Shown: positions 9,594 through 18,420, numbered from the stretch's first letter. The stretch is DNA of 64,000 bases from Paenibacillus radicis (ex Xue et al. 2023) (GCF_024722015.1 NZ_JANQBD010000008.1:62001-126000), one strand, 5' to 3'. Translations and numbers: made by a program. The notes: generated by a model from the letters alone, not told the origin.

Positions 9594-11023
9594 TACATAA
9601 CGGAACTGTGACCCAGAATCGCCTTAGGCTCCAAATACTCTTCGATTCCGTACGTGCCGTGGTCCCTGCCTATGCCTGAGCTTTTAAACCCTCCAAACGG
9701 CGCTTTCGGTTCGTCGTGTAAGCCGTTGACTGATATCCGTCCGGCCATGATTTGCTCGGCGACCGGATTGCCCCGCTCCGTGCTTCCGGAAAAGACGAAT
9801 GCTTGCAAGCCATATGGTGTATCGTTCGCGATTTCAATAGCCTCCTCTTCCGTCTTATAAGTAATAATCGATAGGACAGGACCAAATACTTCTTCCTGCG
9901 CAATAGTCATATCGTTCGTCACATTGGAAAAAACCGTCGGCTTAACATAGTAACCGTCTTCGAGCCCTTGAGGACTGCCTGCGCCGCCAACAACCACTTC
10001 AGCTCCGTCATTGATCGCCTGGGTAATATAGTGCTGAACCCTTTCGAACTGCTTTTGATTCACCATTGGCCCAATAACAGAGGCTTCGTTCCAGAGGTCG
10101 CCCACTTTTAACGCCTCGACGGTTGCAGCCATTAAACGTTTGACCTCCTCTAGACGCGTTTCCGGAACGAGCACCCTAGTACCGGCAAGGCAAGCCTGAC
10201 CGCTGTTGATGAATCCAGCCCTTACCGCAAGCGGAACGGCTTTCGTTAAATCGGCGTCATCCAAAATGACGGTAGGCGATTTTCCTCCAAGCTCGAGCGT
10301 AACCCTTTTTAAGTTAGCCGCCGCGCCTGCCGCGATTCGTTTTCCGATTGCTGTGGAGCCTGTAAACGTGATGCCGGTAACGTCCGGATGGCGAGTCAAC
10401 TCTTCGCCGACTACTTCTCCCTTGCCGTTAACGATATTGATAACGCCAGCCGGGATATTCGCCGCATGGACGGCTTCCATAAATAGTTCCGTTTGCGCCG
10501 CGCTAAACTCGCTCGGTTTGACAACCACGGTGCAGCCCGCTGCAAGCGACGGCGCAATTTTATTGGCAAGATGCGTTGCATTGGCATTCCAAGGCGTAAT
10601 GACTCCCACAACGCCAACCGGCTCCATTCGGACCTTTGCTGTGCCGGCCGCTCGTATAAAGGGATACGATTGGGCCGTTTCCTTCATATGCAAAAAGGCG
10701 TTGATCGCAAGTTGGGTCAGCATTTTAGCCACTGTAACCGGCGCGCCGTATTCCGAAACAGTCGCCTCCGTCAATCTGTCGAATCGTTGCGACAGCGATT
10801 CATGCAGCCGCGAAAGCATTTCCAAGCGTTCCTCAACGCTCGTTTTAGAGTACGTTTTGAATGCAGCTTTAGCTGCCTCTATTGCCTTGCGAGTGTCCTC
10901 AACGTTTCCGAGCACGACTTTGCCGGCTGGTTGCTTGTTTACGGGATTGATCAGCTCCAGCTCTTCCGTACCCACCGGTTTGACAAATTGTCCATTTATA
11001 TAAATCTTATCGTACACATTCAT
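9593..11023 (-). CDS. NAD(P)-dependent aldehyde dehydrogenase
   Basis: A 476-residue cytosolic enzyme of the aldehyde dehydrogenase superfamily. Visible: PWNAN at the cofactor site, GFTGST-type cofactor loop (ITFTGSTAIG), the general base glutamate in LELGGKSP (about 243), and the nucleophile cysteine in GQACLAG (about 277). Full length for the family. ATG follows GGGGAGG by 8 nt. It is the first gene of an operon with the MBL hydrolase. Its promoter has the same 19-bp-spacer operator as the SDR gene, and the MerR gene lies just upstream, so induction by a toxic aldehyde is likely. The actual substrate is not readable. Confidence 0.92.
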   Translation of the reverse strand: MNVYDKIYINGQFVKPVGTEELELINPVNKQPAGKVVLGNVEDTRKAIEAAKAAFKTYSKTSVEERLEMLSRLHESLSQRFDRLTEATVSEYGAPVTVAKMLTQLAINAFLHMKETAQSYPFIRAAGTAKVRMEPVGVVGVITPWNANATHLANKIAPSLAAGCTVVVKPSEFSAAQTELFMEAVHAANIPAGVINIVNGKGEVVGEELTRHPDVTGITFTGSTAIGKRIAAGAAANLKRVTLELGGKSPTVILDDADLTKAVPLAVRAGFINSGQACLAGTRVLVPETRLEEVKRLMAATVEALKVGDLWNEASVIGPMVNQKQFERVQHYITQAINDGAEVVVGGAGSPQGLEDGYYVKPTVFSNVTNDMTIAQEEVFGPVLSIITYKTEEEAIEIANDTPYGLQAFVFSGSTERGNPVAEQIMAGRISVNGLHDEPKAPFGGFKSSGIGRDHGTYGIEEYLEPKAILGHSSVM

Positions 11024-11071
11024 TAGTGTTTCCTCCCCATCCTTTCAGATTATTTAGCGTAAATCATTTAT

Positions 11072-11102
11072 ATTGTAAACGTTAAAGTCCACTTTAAGTC
11101 AA
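11072..11102 (-). promoter_or_regulatory. MerR-type promoter and operator of the aldehyde dehydrogenase operon
   Basis: Minus strand TTGACT (11097-11102), 19-bp spacer, TACAAT (11072-11077). The spacer carries CTTAAAGTGGACTTTAAC, the same dyad as at the SDR promoter with two changes. It lies about 50-80 nt before the start codon. Confidence 0.85.
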
Positions 11103-11120
11103 TAGCTTTACATAAAATTG

Positions 11121-11174
11121 GCGAAGCCCTGATCCATTATTTCTATCGATAGAAATAATGGATCAGGGCTTCGC
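11121..11174. repeat. Perfect 54-bp palindrome
   Basis: Two 27-nt arms meet without a loop: the left arm begins GCGAAGCCCTGATCC and the centre is CTATCGATAG. It sits between the MerR stop codon and the promoter of the aldehyde dehydrogenase operon. It may end MerR transcription, but only a short TTTT tract follows on the minus strand, and loop-free arms this long are unusual for a terminator. Confidence 0.9.
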
Positions 11175-11210
11175 TTATACAATTTCAAAGCAGAATTTCG
11201 CTCGTATTCA

Positions 11211-11633
11211 CTAGAAACCTTCATTCGTTGGCTCATCCAACTTATTAATATATTCGAGAAAGCTATCCTCCGGATTGCCATTTTGGAGGTTATTATACAC
11301 CTCCAGCTTTTGACTCACCGCTTCAAAAGCATCGTTCAGCACCTGCTGCTTTTTTACGATTTCTGCTTGATGCTCTTCTAATATGGCCCTTCTCTGCGCA
11401 ATCGTCGCTTCTCCCTGCTGGGCAAGCTCGACAATTTCTCTTATACCCGCTATGCTCATTCCTGTTGCGCGAAAACAAGTCATTAATCGAATCCAGTCCA
11501 AATCCTTTTTATCAAACAGGCGGTTGCCGTTGTCATCCCTGCGAATATTCGGCAATAGTCCTTCTTTATCATAAAATCGTATTGTATGTGCAGGGCAATT
11601 TAATTTTTCCGATGCTTCCTTTATTGTAAACAA
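11211..11633 (-). CDS. MerR-family regulator (AdhR-like)
   Basis: A 140-residue transcription factor. An N-terminal winged helix (FTIKEASEKLNCPAHTIRFY, then DKEGLLPN) and the MRLMTCFRATGMSIAGI-type segment are typical of MerR proteins; a coiled-coil dimer helix covers about 75-125. The start is TTG at 11633, 6-7 nt after GGGGGGAG. The short effector tail lacks metal-binding cysteine clusters, which fits organic-signal sensors such as Bacillus AdhR (aldehydes). It lies directly upstream of the aldehyde dehydrogenase operon, and both that operon and the SDR gene have the matching long-spacer promoters, so these are its likely targets. Its own promoter has a normal 16-bp spacer. Confidence 0.85.
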   Translation of the reverse strand: MFTIKEASEKLNCPAHTIRFYDKEGLLPNIRRDDNGNRLFDKKDLDWIRLMTCFRATGMSIAGIREIVELAQQGEATIAQRRAILEEHQAEIVKKQQVLNDAFEAVSQKLEVYNNLQNGNPEDSFLEYINKLDEPTNEGF

Positions 11634-11681
11634 TTCGCTCTCCCCCCATTCCCAAGCGTCTATTCACCTTTGGATTTCGCA

Positions 11682-11709
11682 ATTATAACATAAGCGGTCA
11701 GTTAGTCAA
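11682..11709 (-). promoter_or_regulatory. Sigma-A promoter of the MerR gene
   Basis: Minus strand TTGACT (11704-11709), 16-bp spacer, TATAAT (11682-11687). No CTTAAAG dyad is present, so the regulator is probably made constitutively. Confidence 0.7.
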
Positions 11710-11836
11710 ATGCGCTGTTCGACAAGCTGATTGGCTCCCTCTTCCCGTTGCTGCATGACCTGCAGGAGCTGAACGAAAAACGAGTACGCTGCGAACTCAC
11801 CTGATCTCCCGACAATTTCTTTTCCATTTTATTCAT
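11702..11836 (-). pseudogene. Possible frameshifted small gene
   Basis: A minus-strand ATG (11834-11836) sits 9-10 nt after AAAGGAGAG, with a possible promoter (TTGCCC, 18 bp, TATATT) just upstream. The 44-codon frame is serine/arginine rich and unconvincing. A shift midway opens a more protein-like frame (GEFAAYSFFVQLLQVMQQRE to VEQRI, stop at 11706-11708). A gene start with a decayed body is the simplest reading. Family not recognised. Confidence 0.3.
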
Positions 11837-12096
11837 TTTCGCAGCTCTCCTTTACAATATAGAACCTTAAATTATTTTCGGGCAAGCCTTTGTTTACTAT
11901 GCAAAATGATAATATTGCATGTCATTTCAGAAAGCAAGATCGGCTGTTAACGACTTCTCTGTTCCAACAGGCCCGCTTAAAATCGGACCTTTGGAGACCG
12001 CCGCCTATCGGCTCAACTGAGGGTCATACCGATTTGATACAGTAAAAGCCACTCTAGTTTCTCCACACGGCCGTCAAGTGCATAAAGTATGGTAAA

Positions 12097-12768
12097 TTGA
12101 CGAAACTTATAACGAAATGTACTTCTGACAGGAAAGTGTGGAATGTTGCCTTGATGACAAAAACCTACGATAAAGGAATTACGGGCTTATTATTGGTTGA
12201 CCCCTATAATGATTTCTTATCTACGGAAGGTAAAGCTTATCCTCGTCACAAAGAAATATCGGAATCCGTAAACCTGCTCGAACATCTAAAAGCGATCGTT
12301 GATAAGGTTCGAAAAGCCGGCATCCGTGTTTTTTTTGTTCCCCATCACCGATCTGAACCGGATGATTTCGATACTTGGTTGTATCCAAATCCCAATCAGG
12401 TCAGAGCCAAAAAATCACAAATATTTGCAAAAGGTACTTGGGGTGGGGAATTTCATCCCGATTTTCAACCTCAAAAGGGCGACGTGATTATCAAAGAGCA
12501 TTGGTCTAGCAGCGGATTTGCGAACACAGACTTGGATTATCAGCTGAAAATGCATGGCTTACAAAAGGTTATCATTATCGGTTTGTTAGCCAACACATGC
12601 ATCGAAGCGACCGCACGCTTCGGCTCGGAGTTGGGTTACCATGTTACTCTGGTTAAAGATGCTACAGCGGCTTATAGTAAAGAGGCTATGCACTCGGCGC
12701 ATGAAGTTAATGGGCCTACGTTTGCTCACGTTATTGTATCAACGGAAGAACTTCTTGCTCAACTGTGA
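12097..12768 (+). CDS. Isochorismatase-family cysteine hydrolase
   Basis: Up to 223 residues in the isochorismatase-like fold used by nicotinamidases, N-carbamoyl amidases and isochorismatases. The triad is visible: Asp in LLVDPYNDF (about 36), Lys in VIIKEHWSSSGF (about 132), Cys in ANTCIEATARFG (about 168). The start is unsure: the frame opens at TTG 12097 with no good ribosome site, while ATG 12154, 19 codons later, still precedes the whole fold. Monocistronic, plus strand, with the second repeat family downstream. Whether it is a nicotinamidase cannot be decided from these motifs. Confidence 0.85.
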   Translation: MTKLITKCTSDRKVWNVALMTKTYDKGITGLLLVDPYNDFLSTEGKAYPRHKEISESVNLLEHLKAIVDKVRKAGIRVFFVPHHRSEPDDFDTWLYPNPNQVRAKKSQIFAKGTWGGEFHPDFQPQKGDVIIKEHWSSSGFANTDLDYQLKMHGLQKVIIIGLLANTCIEATARFGSELGYHVTLVKDATAAYSKEAMHSAHEVNGPTFAHVIVSTEELLAQL

Positions 12769-12868
12769 GGTTGTTGATCTACCCGTCAATCGGCTCGAAA
12801 ATGACTTCCTTTCATAACACTCTTTAAATGCAAAATATTATGTGTTGAACTAACCATGGCAAAGGATA

Positions 12869-12990
12869 ATGTTCTTGTCCAGTATCAGTAAAGGATGTAA
12901 GTTCTTTTCTTGCGGGACAAGAACTTACATTCATAAAATAATAAAAACGCGCAGCACGTGGATTTCTATAGATATACGTTCTAGTCCTCT
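12869..12990. repeat. GACAAGAAC-type hairpin element, copy A
   Basis: GGGACAAGAACTTAC at 12914 opens a unit with ATAATAAAAACGCG in the middle and GATATACGTTCTAGTCC at its end, similar in layout to copies near 23.2 and 62.6 kb. An outer partner ATGTTCTTGTCC lies at 12869, and GTAAGTTCTT pairs with AAGAACTTAC to give a hairpin about 12896-12931. The stretch 12769-13150 holds no gene. Confidence 0.6.
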
Positions 12991-13150
12991 TACATTGAAA
13001 TACAAGAACGAAATTACTAGGGGGTATTTATGAGACATATGTATAAATGTCGCCTAGCAGAATCAAAAAACTCGACAAACAAAAGAGACATGATGTCACT
13101 CCATCATGCCCCTCCTCTCTATTTAGAATACTTGCTCGTTTCCACTTCAT

Positions 13151-14401
13151 TTACTTCTCTAAGAGTTTTAGAATTTCTGATCTTTTCTTCTCATCTACAA
13201 TTTCCTTCGCTTTATCGAGCGGTGTGAGGCCATTATTGTCTTTCATTTCCTTATTAGCGCCTTTTCTCAACAACAATTGAATCACCTTAGTCACCTCTTC
13301 ATTACTTGCTAGCGCATGCTGATTAAACTCAACCGCATAGGAGAGTGACGTATTTCCTTTCTCATCTACTGCATTGACATCCGCCTTCGCATCGATCAAC
13401 AACTCGGTCATTTCGTAGACACCTTGGAGGGTGTCATATCCGAAAGGATTAACTGCTCTCATTAATGGAGTGGTACCGTTCCAATTACTTTTGGGCTTCT
13501 GATTAGGGTCTGCCCCGTGCTCGATCAGTATCCTCACAATTTGCAGATTTTGCGGCATGCTCATATCTACAGCTGCTAACAGCGGCGTTTCCCCCTCAAA
13601 ACCAGCAGTATGCACATCAGCTTTGTTCGCGAGTAGAGACTTTACAATTTCTACGCTCTCATCGGTTAATCCCGAATGAGCGAAAGGATGAAGCGCTGAA
13701 AGCAGAGCCCCTCCACCTAGATTCGGATCCGCTCCCATAGCAAGCATCTTGTTGACTAACCCTAGTTTTTTTTTGCTTGCTACTTGCATAAGCGGTGTCA
13801 TTCCATTGGCACTAACATTCACGTTGGCTTTGGCATCCAATAGATTTCCCGTTAAATCAATGGCTCGTTCCGCTGCATAATGCAGTGGCGTATACCCATT
13901 TGATTCATCTACCATATTGAGGTCAACTTTCTTCCCAATTAATAGATCAACTAAATCAGCAACGTGCGGCTTCCCTTGAAACATATGAGCAATTTTTAGA
14001 ATTTGGAGAAAAATAGGGTTAAGATCCTCTGGAGCTATAGCATCTACGTATTTCTTTGTTTCTATTAAATCGCCATGTCCAGCTACATCAAATAATTGGA
14101 GAGCCGTCATTTCGACTCTTGTTTGTTTCTGCTCGGTCGGTGTCCCATACTTAATCGATATTTGCTGCTTCGTCTCGTCGTACTCGACTTGCCCTCTCAT
14201 GCTTTCAGCAACGAACCGAATGGGCACATAAGCATGCCCGTTATAGTTCAAAACTGTGTATTCACTATCTACCTGTTTAGAGACACCATTAAATAAAAAG
14301 CTAACCTGAAACTTGATAGCTTGTATCGTATCTGACGCATATACTACCGTTGATAGGGTCAAACCGGCACCCAAAATCATGCCAATCACTAATTTTTTCA
14401 A
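13151..14401 (-). CDS. Exported stalk-domain protein with ankyrin repeats
   Basis: 416 residues: signal peptide (1-22, ending VVYA), a copper amine oxidase N-domain/stalk module (about 28-85; NGHAYVPIRFVAESMRG), then six or more ankyrin repeats to the end (examples: NGYTPLHYAAERA, EGETPLLAAVDMS, NGLTPLDKAKEI). Ankyrin repeats mediate protein binding; the N-module is common in secreted Paenibacillus proteins and is not an oxidase by itself. The start is TTG, 6 nt after GGGGGG. A paralogous N-terminus opens the gene at 16.5-18.3 kb. Role unknown, probably cell-surface or extracellular. Confidence 0.8.
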   Translation of the reverse strand: MKKLVIGMILGAGLTLSTVVYASDTIQAIKFQVSFLFNGVSKQVDSEYTVLNYNGHAYVPIRFVAESMRGQVEYDETKQQISIKYGTPTEQKQTRVEMTALQLFDVAGHGDLIETKKYVDAIAPEDLNPIFLQILKIAHMFQGKPHVADLVDLLIGKKVDLNMVDESNGYTPLHYAAERAIDLTGNLLDAKANVNVSANGMTPLMQVASKKKLGLVNKMLAMGADPNLGGGALLSALHPFAHSGLTDESVEIVKSLLANKADVHTAGFEGETPLLAAVDMSMPQNLQIVRILIEHGADPNQKPKSNWNGTTPLMRAVNPFGYDTLQGVYEMTELLIDAKADVNAVDEKGNTSLSYAVEFNQHALASNEEVTKVIQLLLRKGANKEMKDNNGLTPLDKAKEIVDEKKRSEILKLLEK

Positions 14402-14584
14402 TGCGTACCCCCCTTTAGATTCTCATTTAGTTATACTAAAATTTCCAAACTTTGTTTCTTGTAGATAGGTAGTTTTATAAATGATACCTTGTTGTCGTGT
14501 TTTTAAAGTTAAACATAATAACGCTCCACCAAAATAAAGTATGAAAATTTCCACTACATAGCAAATTATGACATTTTTAAAAGT

Positions 14585-14672
14585 GGCTATTTTACTTAAA
14601 TGGAATTTAAAAAAGAGTTGCTACAATGCGGCTTCTGCGCTATAGTGTCCTCGTTTCCAGTTATATTCCATA
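14585..14672 (+). repeat. Intergenic element, diverged full copy
   Basis: TTTACTTAAATGGAATTTAA resembles a worn left box, GAGTTGctacaatGCGGCTTC is the central hairpin, and CTGCGCTATAGTGTCCTCGTT is the right box. It closely resembles the copy at 19.06 kb. It lies just 3' of the YbaK-like gene. Confidence 0.55.
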
Positions 14673-14689
14673 TAAGCGTTTAATTATCC

Positions 14690-15238
14690 TTAGTTTAAAC
14701 AAAAAAACAGGATGCCCCGGCCCCCGCTCTTTTTGTTGCTATTTAACATTCGTGTCCCGTTAGTTGAGCATTTAGCGATAAATCCTTTCATCAAGCTCAT
14801 CTTCATTACCTTAAGTAACAATTTTTCTATATCTTGTGGTTGAATCTTCAAAGTCGTTTGCGATAACCCTGTACCACCATAAACAAAAGGAAATCGATAT
14901 AACTCTCTATCTAAAATTGTTGGGATATTTGGATTTATTAATGGCACATTACCAATCCTACAGCCAGTTACTTGTTCTACTTCTTTAGGCTTTGCCAATT
15001 TGATTTCTTGAATTTCTAATATCTCTTTCAACGAATCAAACTCCACTCGACCATAATCTCCAGAAATTATCAACGAATAATAGCCTTTTTCGGTCTTCAG
15101 TATGAGTGTTGGGGCAGTTTGTCCAATCTGAATACCAAAATAATCTGCACCTTCCTGTGCTGTGTTAATTGGTATGCTATGTTCAATGATCTCATATTCA
15201 ATTTGCTCATTATTTAAAATGGATATTAGTTCCTCCAT
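14690..15238 (-). CDS. YbaK/EbsC-family aminoacyl-tRNA deacylase-like protein
   Basis: 182 residues. Residues about 1-150 form a YbaK domain (APTLILKTEKGYY, VEFDSLKEI, EVEQVTGCRIGNVPL, ILDRELYRFPFVYGGTG), the fold that hydrolyses mischarged tRNAs such as Cys-tRNA(Pro). The C-terminal tail from about 155 is not conserved: it reads through a right box of the intergenic element (CGTGTCCCGTTAGTTGAGC, 14751-14769), giving the KCSTNGTRML segment. The original stop has probably been lost by junction with the element. ATG start, GAGGGAAG upstream. Which tRNA it edits is unknown. Confidence 0.8.
   Translation of the reverse strand: MEELISILNNEQIEYEIIEHSIPINTAQEGADYFGIQIGQTAPTLILKTEKGYYSLIISGDYGRVEFDSLKEILEIQEIKLAKPKEVEQVTGCRIGNVPLINPNIPTILDRELYRFPFVYGGTGLSQTTLKIQPQDIEKLLLKVMKMSLMKGFIAKCSTNGTRMLNSNKKSGGRGILFFCLN
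14731..14775 (+). repeat. Intergenic element, right box inside a gene tail
   Basis: ATTCGTGTCCCGTTAGTTGAGC matches the right box and encodes part of the extra C-terminus of the YbaK-like protein. No complete hairpin is kept. Confidence 0.6.
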
Positions 15239-15329
15239 ATACTTCCCTCATTCATACTGAAATTTGGCTACCTTCATACAAAACTATTCGTCAGCAATAG
15301 ACGATTTCCTTTTTATAGTACAAGCTTGT

Positions 15330-15434
15330 TTACACTTTCCTACCAGTTTGTGTAAAACCACCGAAACGAAGAAAATAAGCGATGGATCGGTTCCATCGCC
15401 GCGATATCGTGTCCCGTTAGCTTAGCGAATGATT
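15330..15434 (+). repeat. Intergenic element, full copy
   Basis: Left box CACTTTCCTACCAGTTTGTG, hairpin GCGATGGatcggttCCATCGC (15379-15399), right box ATCGTGTCCCGTTAGCTTAG. The right box ends 3-5 nt from the stop codon of the LysE-family gene. Confidence 0.8.
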
Positions 15435-15436
15435 CG

Positions 15437-16069
15437 CTATTTGCGCTCAAATGCGAGACGAGCAGCAAGTCCTGTTAACACACTTGCCATCAACCAGCGT
15501 TGCAGCCTCAGCCACGTTGGGCGTGTGCCGAACCACTCAGCAATTCTGATAGCCGCAAGAACAATAAGCAGGTTTACCGTAAAACTGACGGTAATTTGTG
15601 TCAGACCTAAAGCTGCACTTTGGAGCAGCACCGAACCCCGGGTAGGATCCACAAATTGAGGCAATAGTGATACATATAAAAGAGCAATTTTGGGGTTTAG
15701 CAGATTTGTCATCAATCCCATTAAAAACAGCTTTTTCGGAGGATCAATGGAAAGACTTTGCTTAGGCGCAAAAATCGGAACGGCTCCCGGTTTGATTGCT
15801 TTCCAAGCAAGCCAAAGCAAGTAGCCGGCCCCCGCCCATTTTACTAATACGTAAAGAAAAGGGACGGTTAGGAAGAGCGCTGAAAGACCGAACATGGTTG
15901 CGACAATGTAAATCAAGAATCCAAGAATAACGCCTAGAAGCGAAATCACCCCCGCTGCGCGTCCTTGCAAAATGGAACGAGAAATCAGATAAATCATGTT
16001 AGGACCCGGAGAACAAACCATGCCGAGCGAAACTACTGCAAAAGCAATCAAAGTACCGGAAGTTACCAA
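15437..16069 (-). CDS. LysE/RhtB-family amino acid exporter
   Basis: A 210-residue inner-membrane exporter with about six hydrophobic helices. The N-terminal VSLGMVCSPGPNMIYLISRS segment is the family signature (PGPN motif), and TNLLNPKIALLYVSLLPQFV is the second conserved stretch. Substrates in the family are lysine, homoserine, threonine and similar; not decidable here. The start is TTG 9 nt after AGAGGAG; the ATG 7 nt before it is out of frame. Promoter and leader fit in the 200 nt between the gene and the next element copy. Confidence 0.87.
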   Translation of the reverse strand: MVTSGTLIAFAVVSLGMVCSPGPNMIYLISRSILQGRAAGVISLLGVILGFLIYIVATMFGLSALFLTVPFLYVLVKWAGAGYLLWLAWKAIKPGAVPIFAPKQSLSIDPPKKLFLMGLMTNLLNPKIALLYVSLLPQFVDPTRGSVLLQSAALGLTQITVSFTVNLLIVLAAIRIAEWFGTRPTWLRLQRWLMASVLTGLAARLAFERK

Positions 16070-16276
16070 AGTACATTACTCCTCTCAGGCTAGGCCGTAG
16101 AATTGGCCTTAAACAATATGTGGAAGAATCTCAACATGACAGAACATTTCCTTCAGCGCTTTTTTCATTCCGATAGTCGTCACCACTTTCCCACGGACGA
16201 TTCCTTTCGTACCTACGCATCATAAATATACACAACATTGAATTTTTATACAAATCTTTTTTTGAGTTTCTTTGCA

Positions 16277-16372
16277 CATAACTGCCCGTTATTACAACGC
16301 GGCTGCCGATCTATGCCGGCAGCCGCGTCGTGGTTGTTTATTGAACTATCGTTTCCCGTTAGCCGTCCATGC
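16277..16372 (+). repeat. Intergenic element, canonical full copy
   Basis: Left box ATAACTGCCCGTTATTACAA, hairpin CGCGGCTGCCG...CGGCAGCCGCG (16298-16328, 11-bp stem), right box TTATTGAACTATCGTTTCCC plus GTTAGCCG. It lies 130 nt 3' of the stalk-domain gene. One of the best copies from which to draw the consensus. Confidence 0.92.
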
Positions 16373-16501
16373 ATCCTCCTGCGTTGCACCACAGAGCATG
16401 AAAGTTAATCCGTTTTTTCATGGTAGTTCAACGGCCTACCGATTGACTTACGTTATTTATTGAGTGATATTCGGTTGATTTTCCAAATTAGTTAAATTGT
16501 T

Positions 16502-18328
16502 TTACCTAGAATTGCTCATAACAAAAGAATCTTGTTTTCCATCCCATTCCAATGTTACCTTCACAACGTCATCTTTTGCAGGTAATACGATATTATCATC
16601 AAACTCATCATATATGATTATTCCTTCGGAATAGTTAGATCCTATAAAAGTCCATTTATTGCGATTCGCTTCGTTCCCATAAGTAAAGTCTACTTTGCCA
16701 ACATTATTGATATCGGAACCTTTATAAGTTAGTACAATCCTGCTGTGAACCTTATTTGTTCCATTTCCGAAGTCCCAAACCGTATCTTCTAACGCAGCAG
16801 ACCAGAGACTACTTTCACCTTGGTATTTCAAAATATAATCATATTTTATTTCCACTTCATTATTAAAGCTAGCTCCCGATGCAAGCAACCATTTGCCGTT
16901 TACCTTTTCTATTTTTACGGTCATTTTGTACGGAAAATCATATTCAGTCGTAATAAATTCAACGACAACAACATTACCCTCTTGGCTGATGATCTTGGCG
17001 GTATCAATGAAATACTTTGATGCCGACCCGTGTCCTCCATTATATGTATTTACGTAAAGCCGCCCTTCATAATCCTTATAAAGAGGAAGACGTATATCTT
17101 TCGTTTCCAAATAACCATTATAAAATAGCTTTTGAGCCATATCTTTTGTAAATACATCCTCTACTACTTTTTTTAAATCCGCTATGGATTTGACGTTCTC
17201 GGTATTCAGTGACGATTTCCCTCTTGGCCCAGTTACAAGTAAGTACTCTTCATCACCCGGAATCGTTTTCGTCGCATCTTCTGCAAACCATGAAGATCCG
17301 TTAAACATTCCATAAACGCCTGCTGCCTTCGGTATAAGCTGATTGAGAATATCTTTTACTTCATTTTCAGTGAGATTCACATTTGCTTGAAAACTGGTTT
17401 TAATCGTATTTATGTATTTCGACATGGATTTATATTCTGCCGTTAACTTCTCATTGTGTGGATCATATTGTACATCACTCGGAGTGCTTATTGTGAACAC
17501 TCTGTCTCCGAGTTCTCCAATTTTCGATATATGACCGACCTCTATAGCTGTTTGACCATCATGGCTCCAATTATCTTTGGTCCATATGCCGATAGAAAAA
17601 ACAACTCCACCATATTCTTTGTTTGCTATGTCAATAAAAGTAATAGTTTCGAACTTGGAGGCTTTATCTACGGTTTCCACCGCATCATACTTCCCTTCCC
17701 AGCTCTTAGGAAGATCGAGGGTGAAGTTGTTTTTCCTGTTTTCATACACGATACTTGGAACCGCAGGAATGATATGTCCATTTACATGACCAACATGGAG
17801 GTTAACCGTCGAATAAGCTCTAAAATCCCCTAAGCCCTCTGAAACGAACGTTTGAGCATCTACCCCAAAATCATCTCCATGAATCGCAACTTCGCCAATT
17901 TTTTCACTGTTATCATTGTAAAAAGCAAGGGTTGTCTCAACGGTATTTTTTGTATTCCCTACACCTTCGATTTGCAACTGACCGGTAACTTTGGTGTTGC
18001 TGCCGTTTTTCGTTAAGATTAAATTGCCAACCAATATCCCGTTGTAATCCGGATCCGATAAGTCAAGCTTTCGATTTTTGACAAAAATCTTTTGCTGCTC
18101 CTGATCATAGTCGATCGTTGCGCCCAATTGCTCGGCTACGAATCGAACTGGTACGTACGCATGACCGTCAACATTAAGTACTTTATACTCATCGTTCATG
18201 AAAATTTTACTTCCATTTATTTCGAAATGGGCAGGAAATAATAACGCTTGGATAGAATCTGATGCGAATGCAATAGATGAACATGCAATGAATAAACCAC
18301 AGCATAAGCCCAACACAAATTTTTTCAT
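16502..18328 (-). CDS. Exported stalk-domain protein of unknown function
   Basis: 608 residues: signal peptide (1-22, ending IAFA), stalk/copper amine oxidase N-domain (about 27-90; NVDGHAYVPVRFVAEQLGAT), a beta-rich FxLyD-like region (about 95-190; KVTGQLQIEGVGNT), a long middle (about 195-480) with no motif I recognise, and a C-terminal beta domain (about 515-608). ATG follows AGAGGTG by 6 nt. Shares its first 90 residues with the ankyrin protein 2 kb away, so the pair probably arose by domain shuffling. Likely extracellular. Confidence 0.7.
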   Translation of the reverse strand: MKKFVLGLCCGLFIACSSIAFASDSIQALLFPAHFEINGSKIFMNDEYKVLNVDGHAYVPVRFVAEQLGATIDYDQEQQKIFVKNRKLDLSDPDYNGILVGNLILTKNGSNTKVTGQLQIEGVGNTKNTVETTLAFYNDNSEKIGEVAIHGDDFGVDAQTFVSEGLGDFRAYSTVNLHVGHVNGHIIPAVPSIVYENRKNNFTLDLPKSWEGKYDAVETVDKASKFETITFIDIANKEYGGVVFSIGIWTKDNWSHDGQTAIEVGHISKIGELGDRVFTISTPSDVQYDPHNEKLTAEYKSMSKYINTIKTSFQANVNLTENEVKDILNQLIPKAAGVYGMFNGSSWFAEDATKTIPGDEEYLLVTGPRGKSSLNTENVKSIADLKKVVEDVFTKDMAQKLFYNGYLETKDIRLPLYKDYEGRLYVNTYNGGHGSASKYFIDTAKIISQEGNVVVVEFITTEYDFPYKMTVKIEKVNGKWLLASGASFNNEVEIKYDYILKYQGESSLWSAALEDTVWDFGNGTNKVHSRIVLTYKGSDINNVGKVDFTYGNEANRNKWTFIGSNYSEGIIIYDEFDDNIVLPAKDDVVKVTLEWDGKQDSFVMSNSR

Positions 18329-18420
18329 TAACGCACCTCTTATTTTGTCTATACTCTTAGACGTGATTGGTTTGATTTAGTTGCAGATAAATACTAATAT
18401 TTTCCTTATTCTGGCCTGAT

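Noticed and set aside
10206..11003. Long open frame (265 codons) on the plus strand opposite the aldehyde dehydrogenase gene
   Set aside because: It is the antisense of a strongly supported enzyme; its translation is low-complexity Ala/Ser/Thr-rich without motifs.
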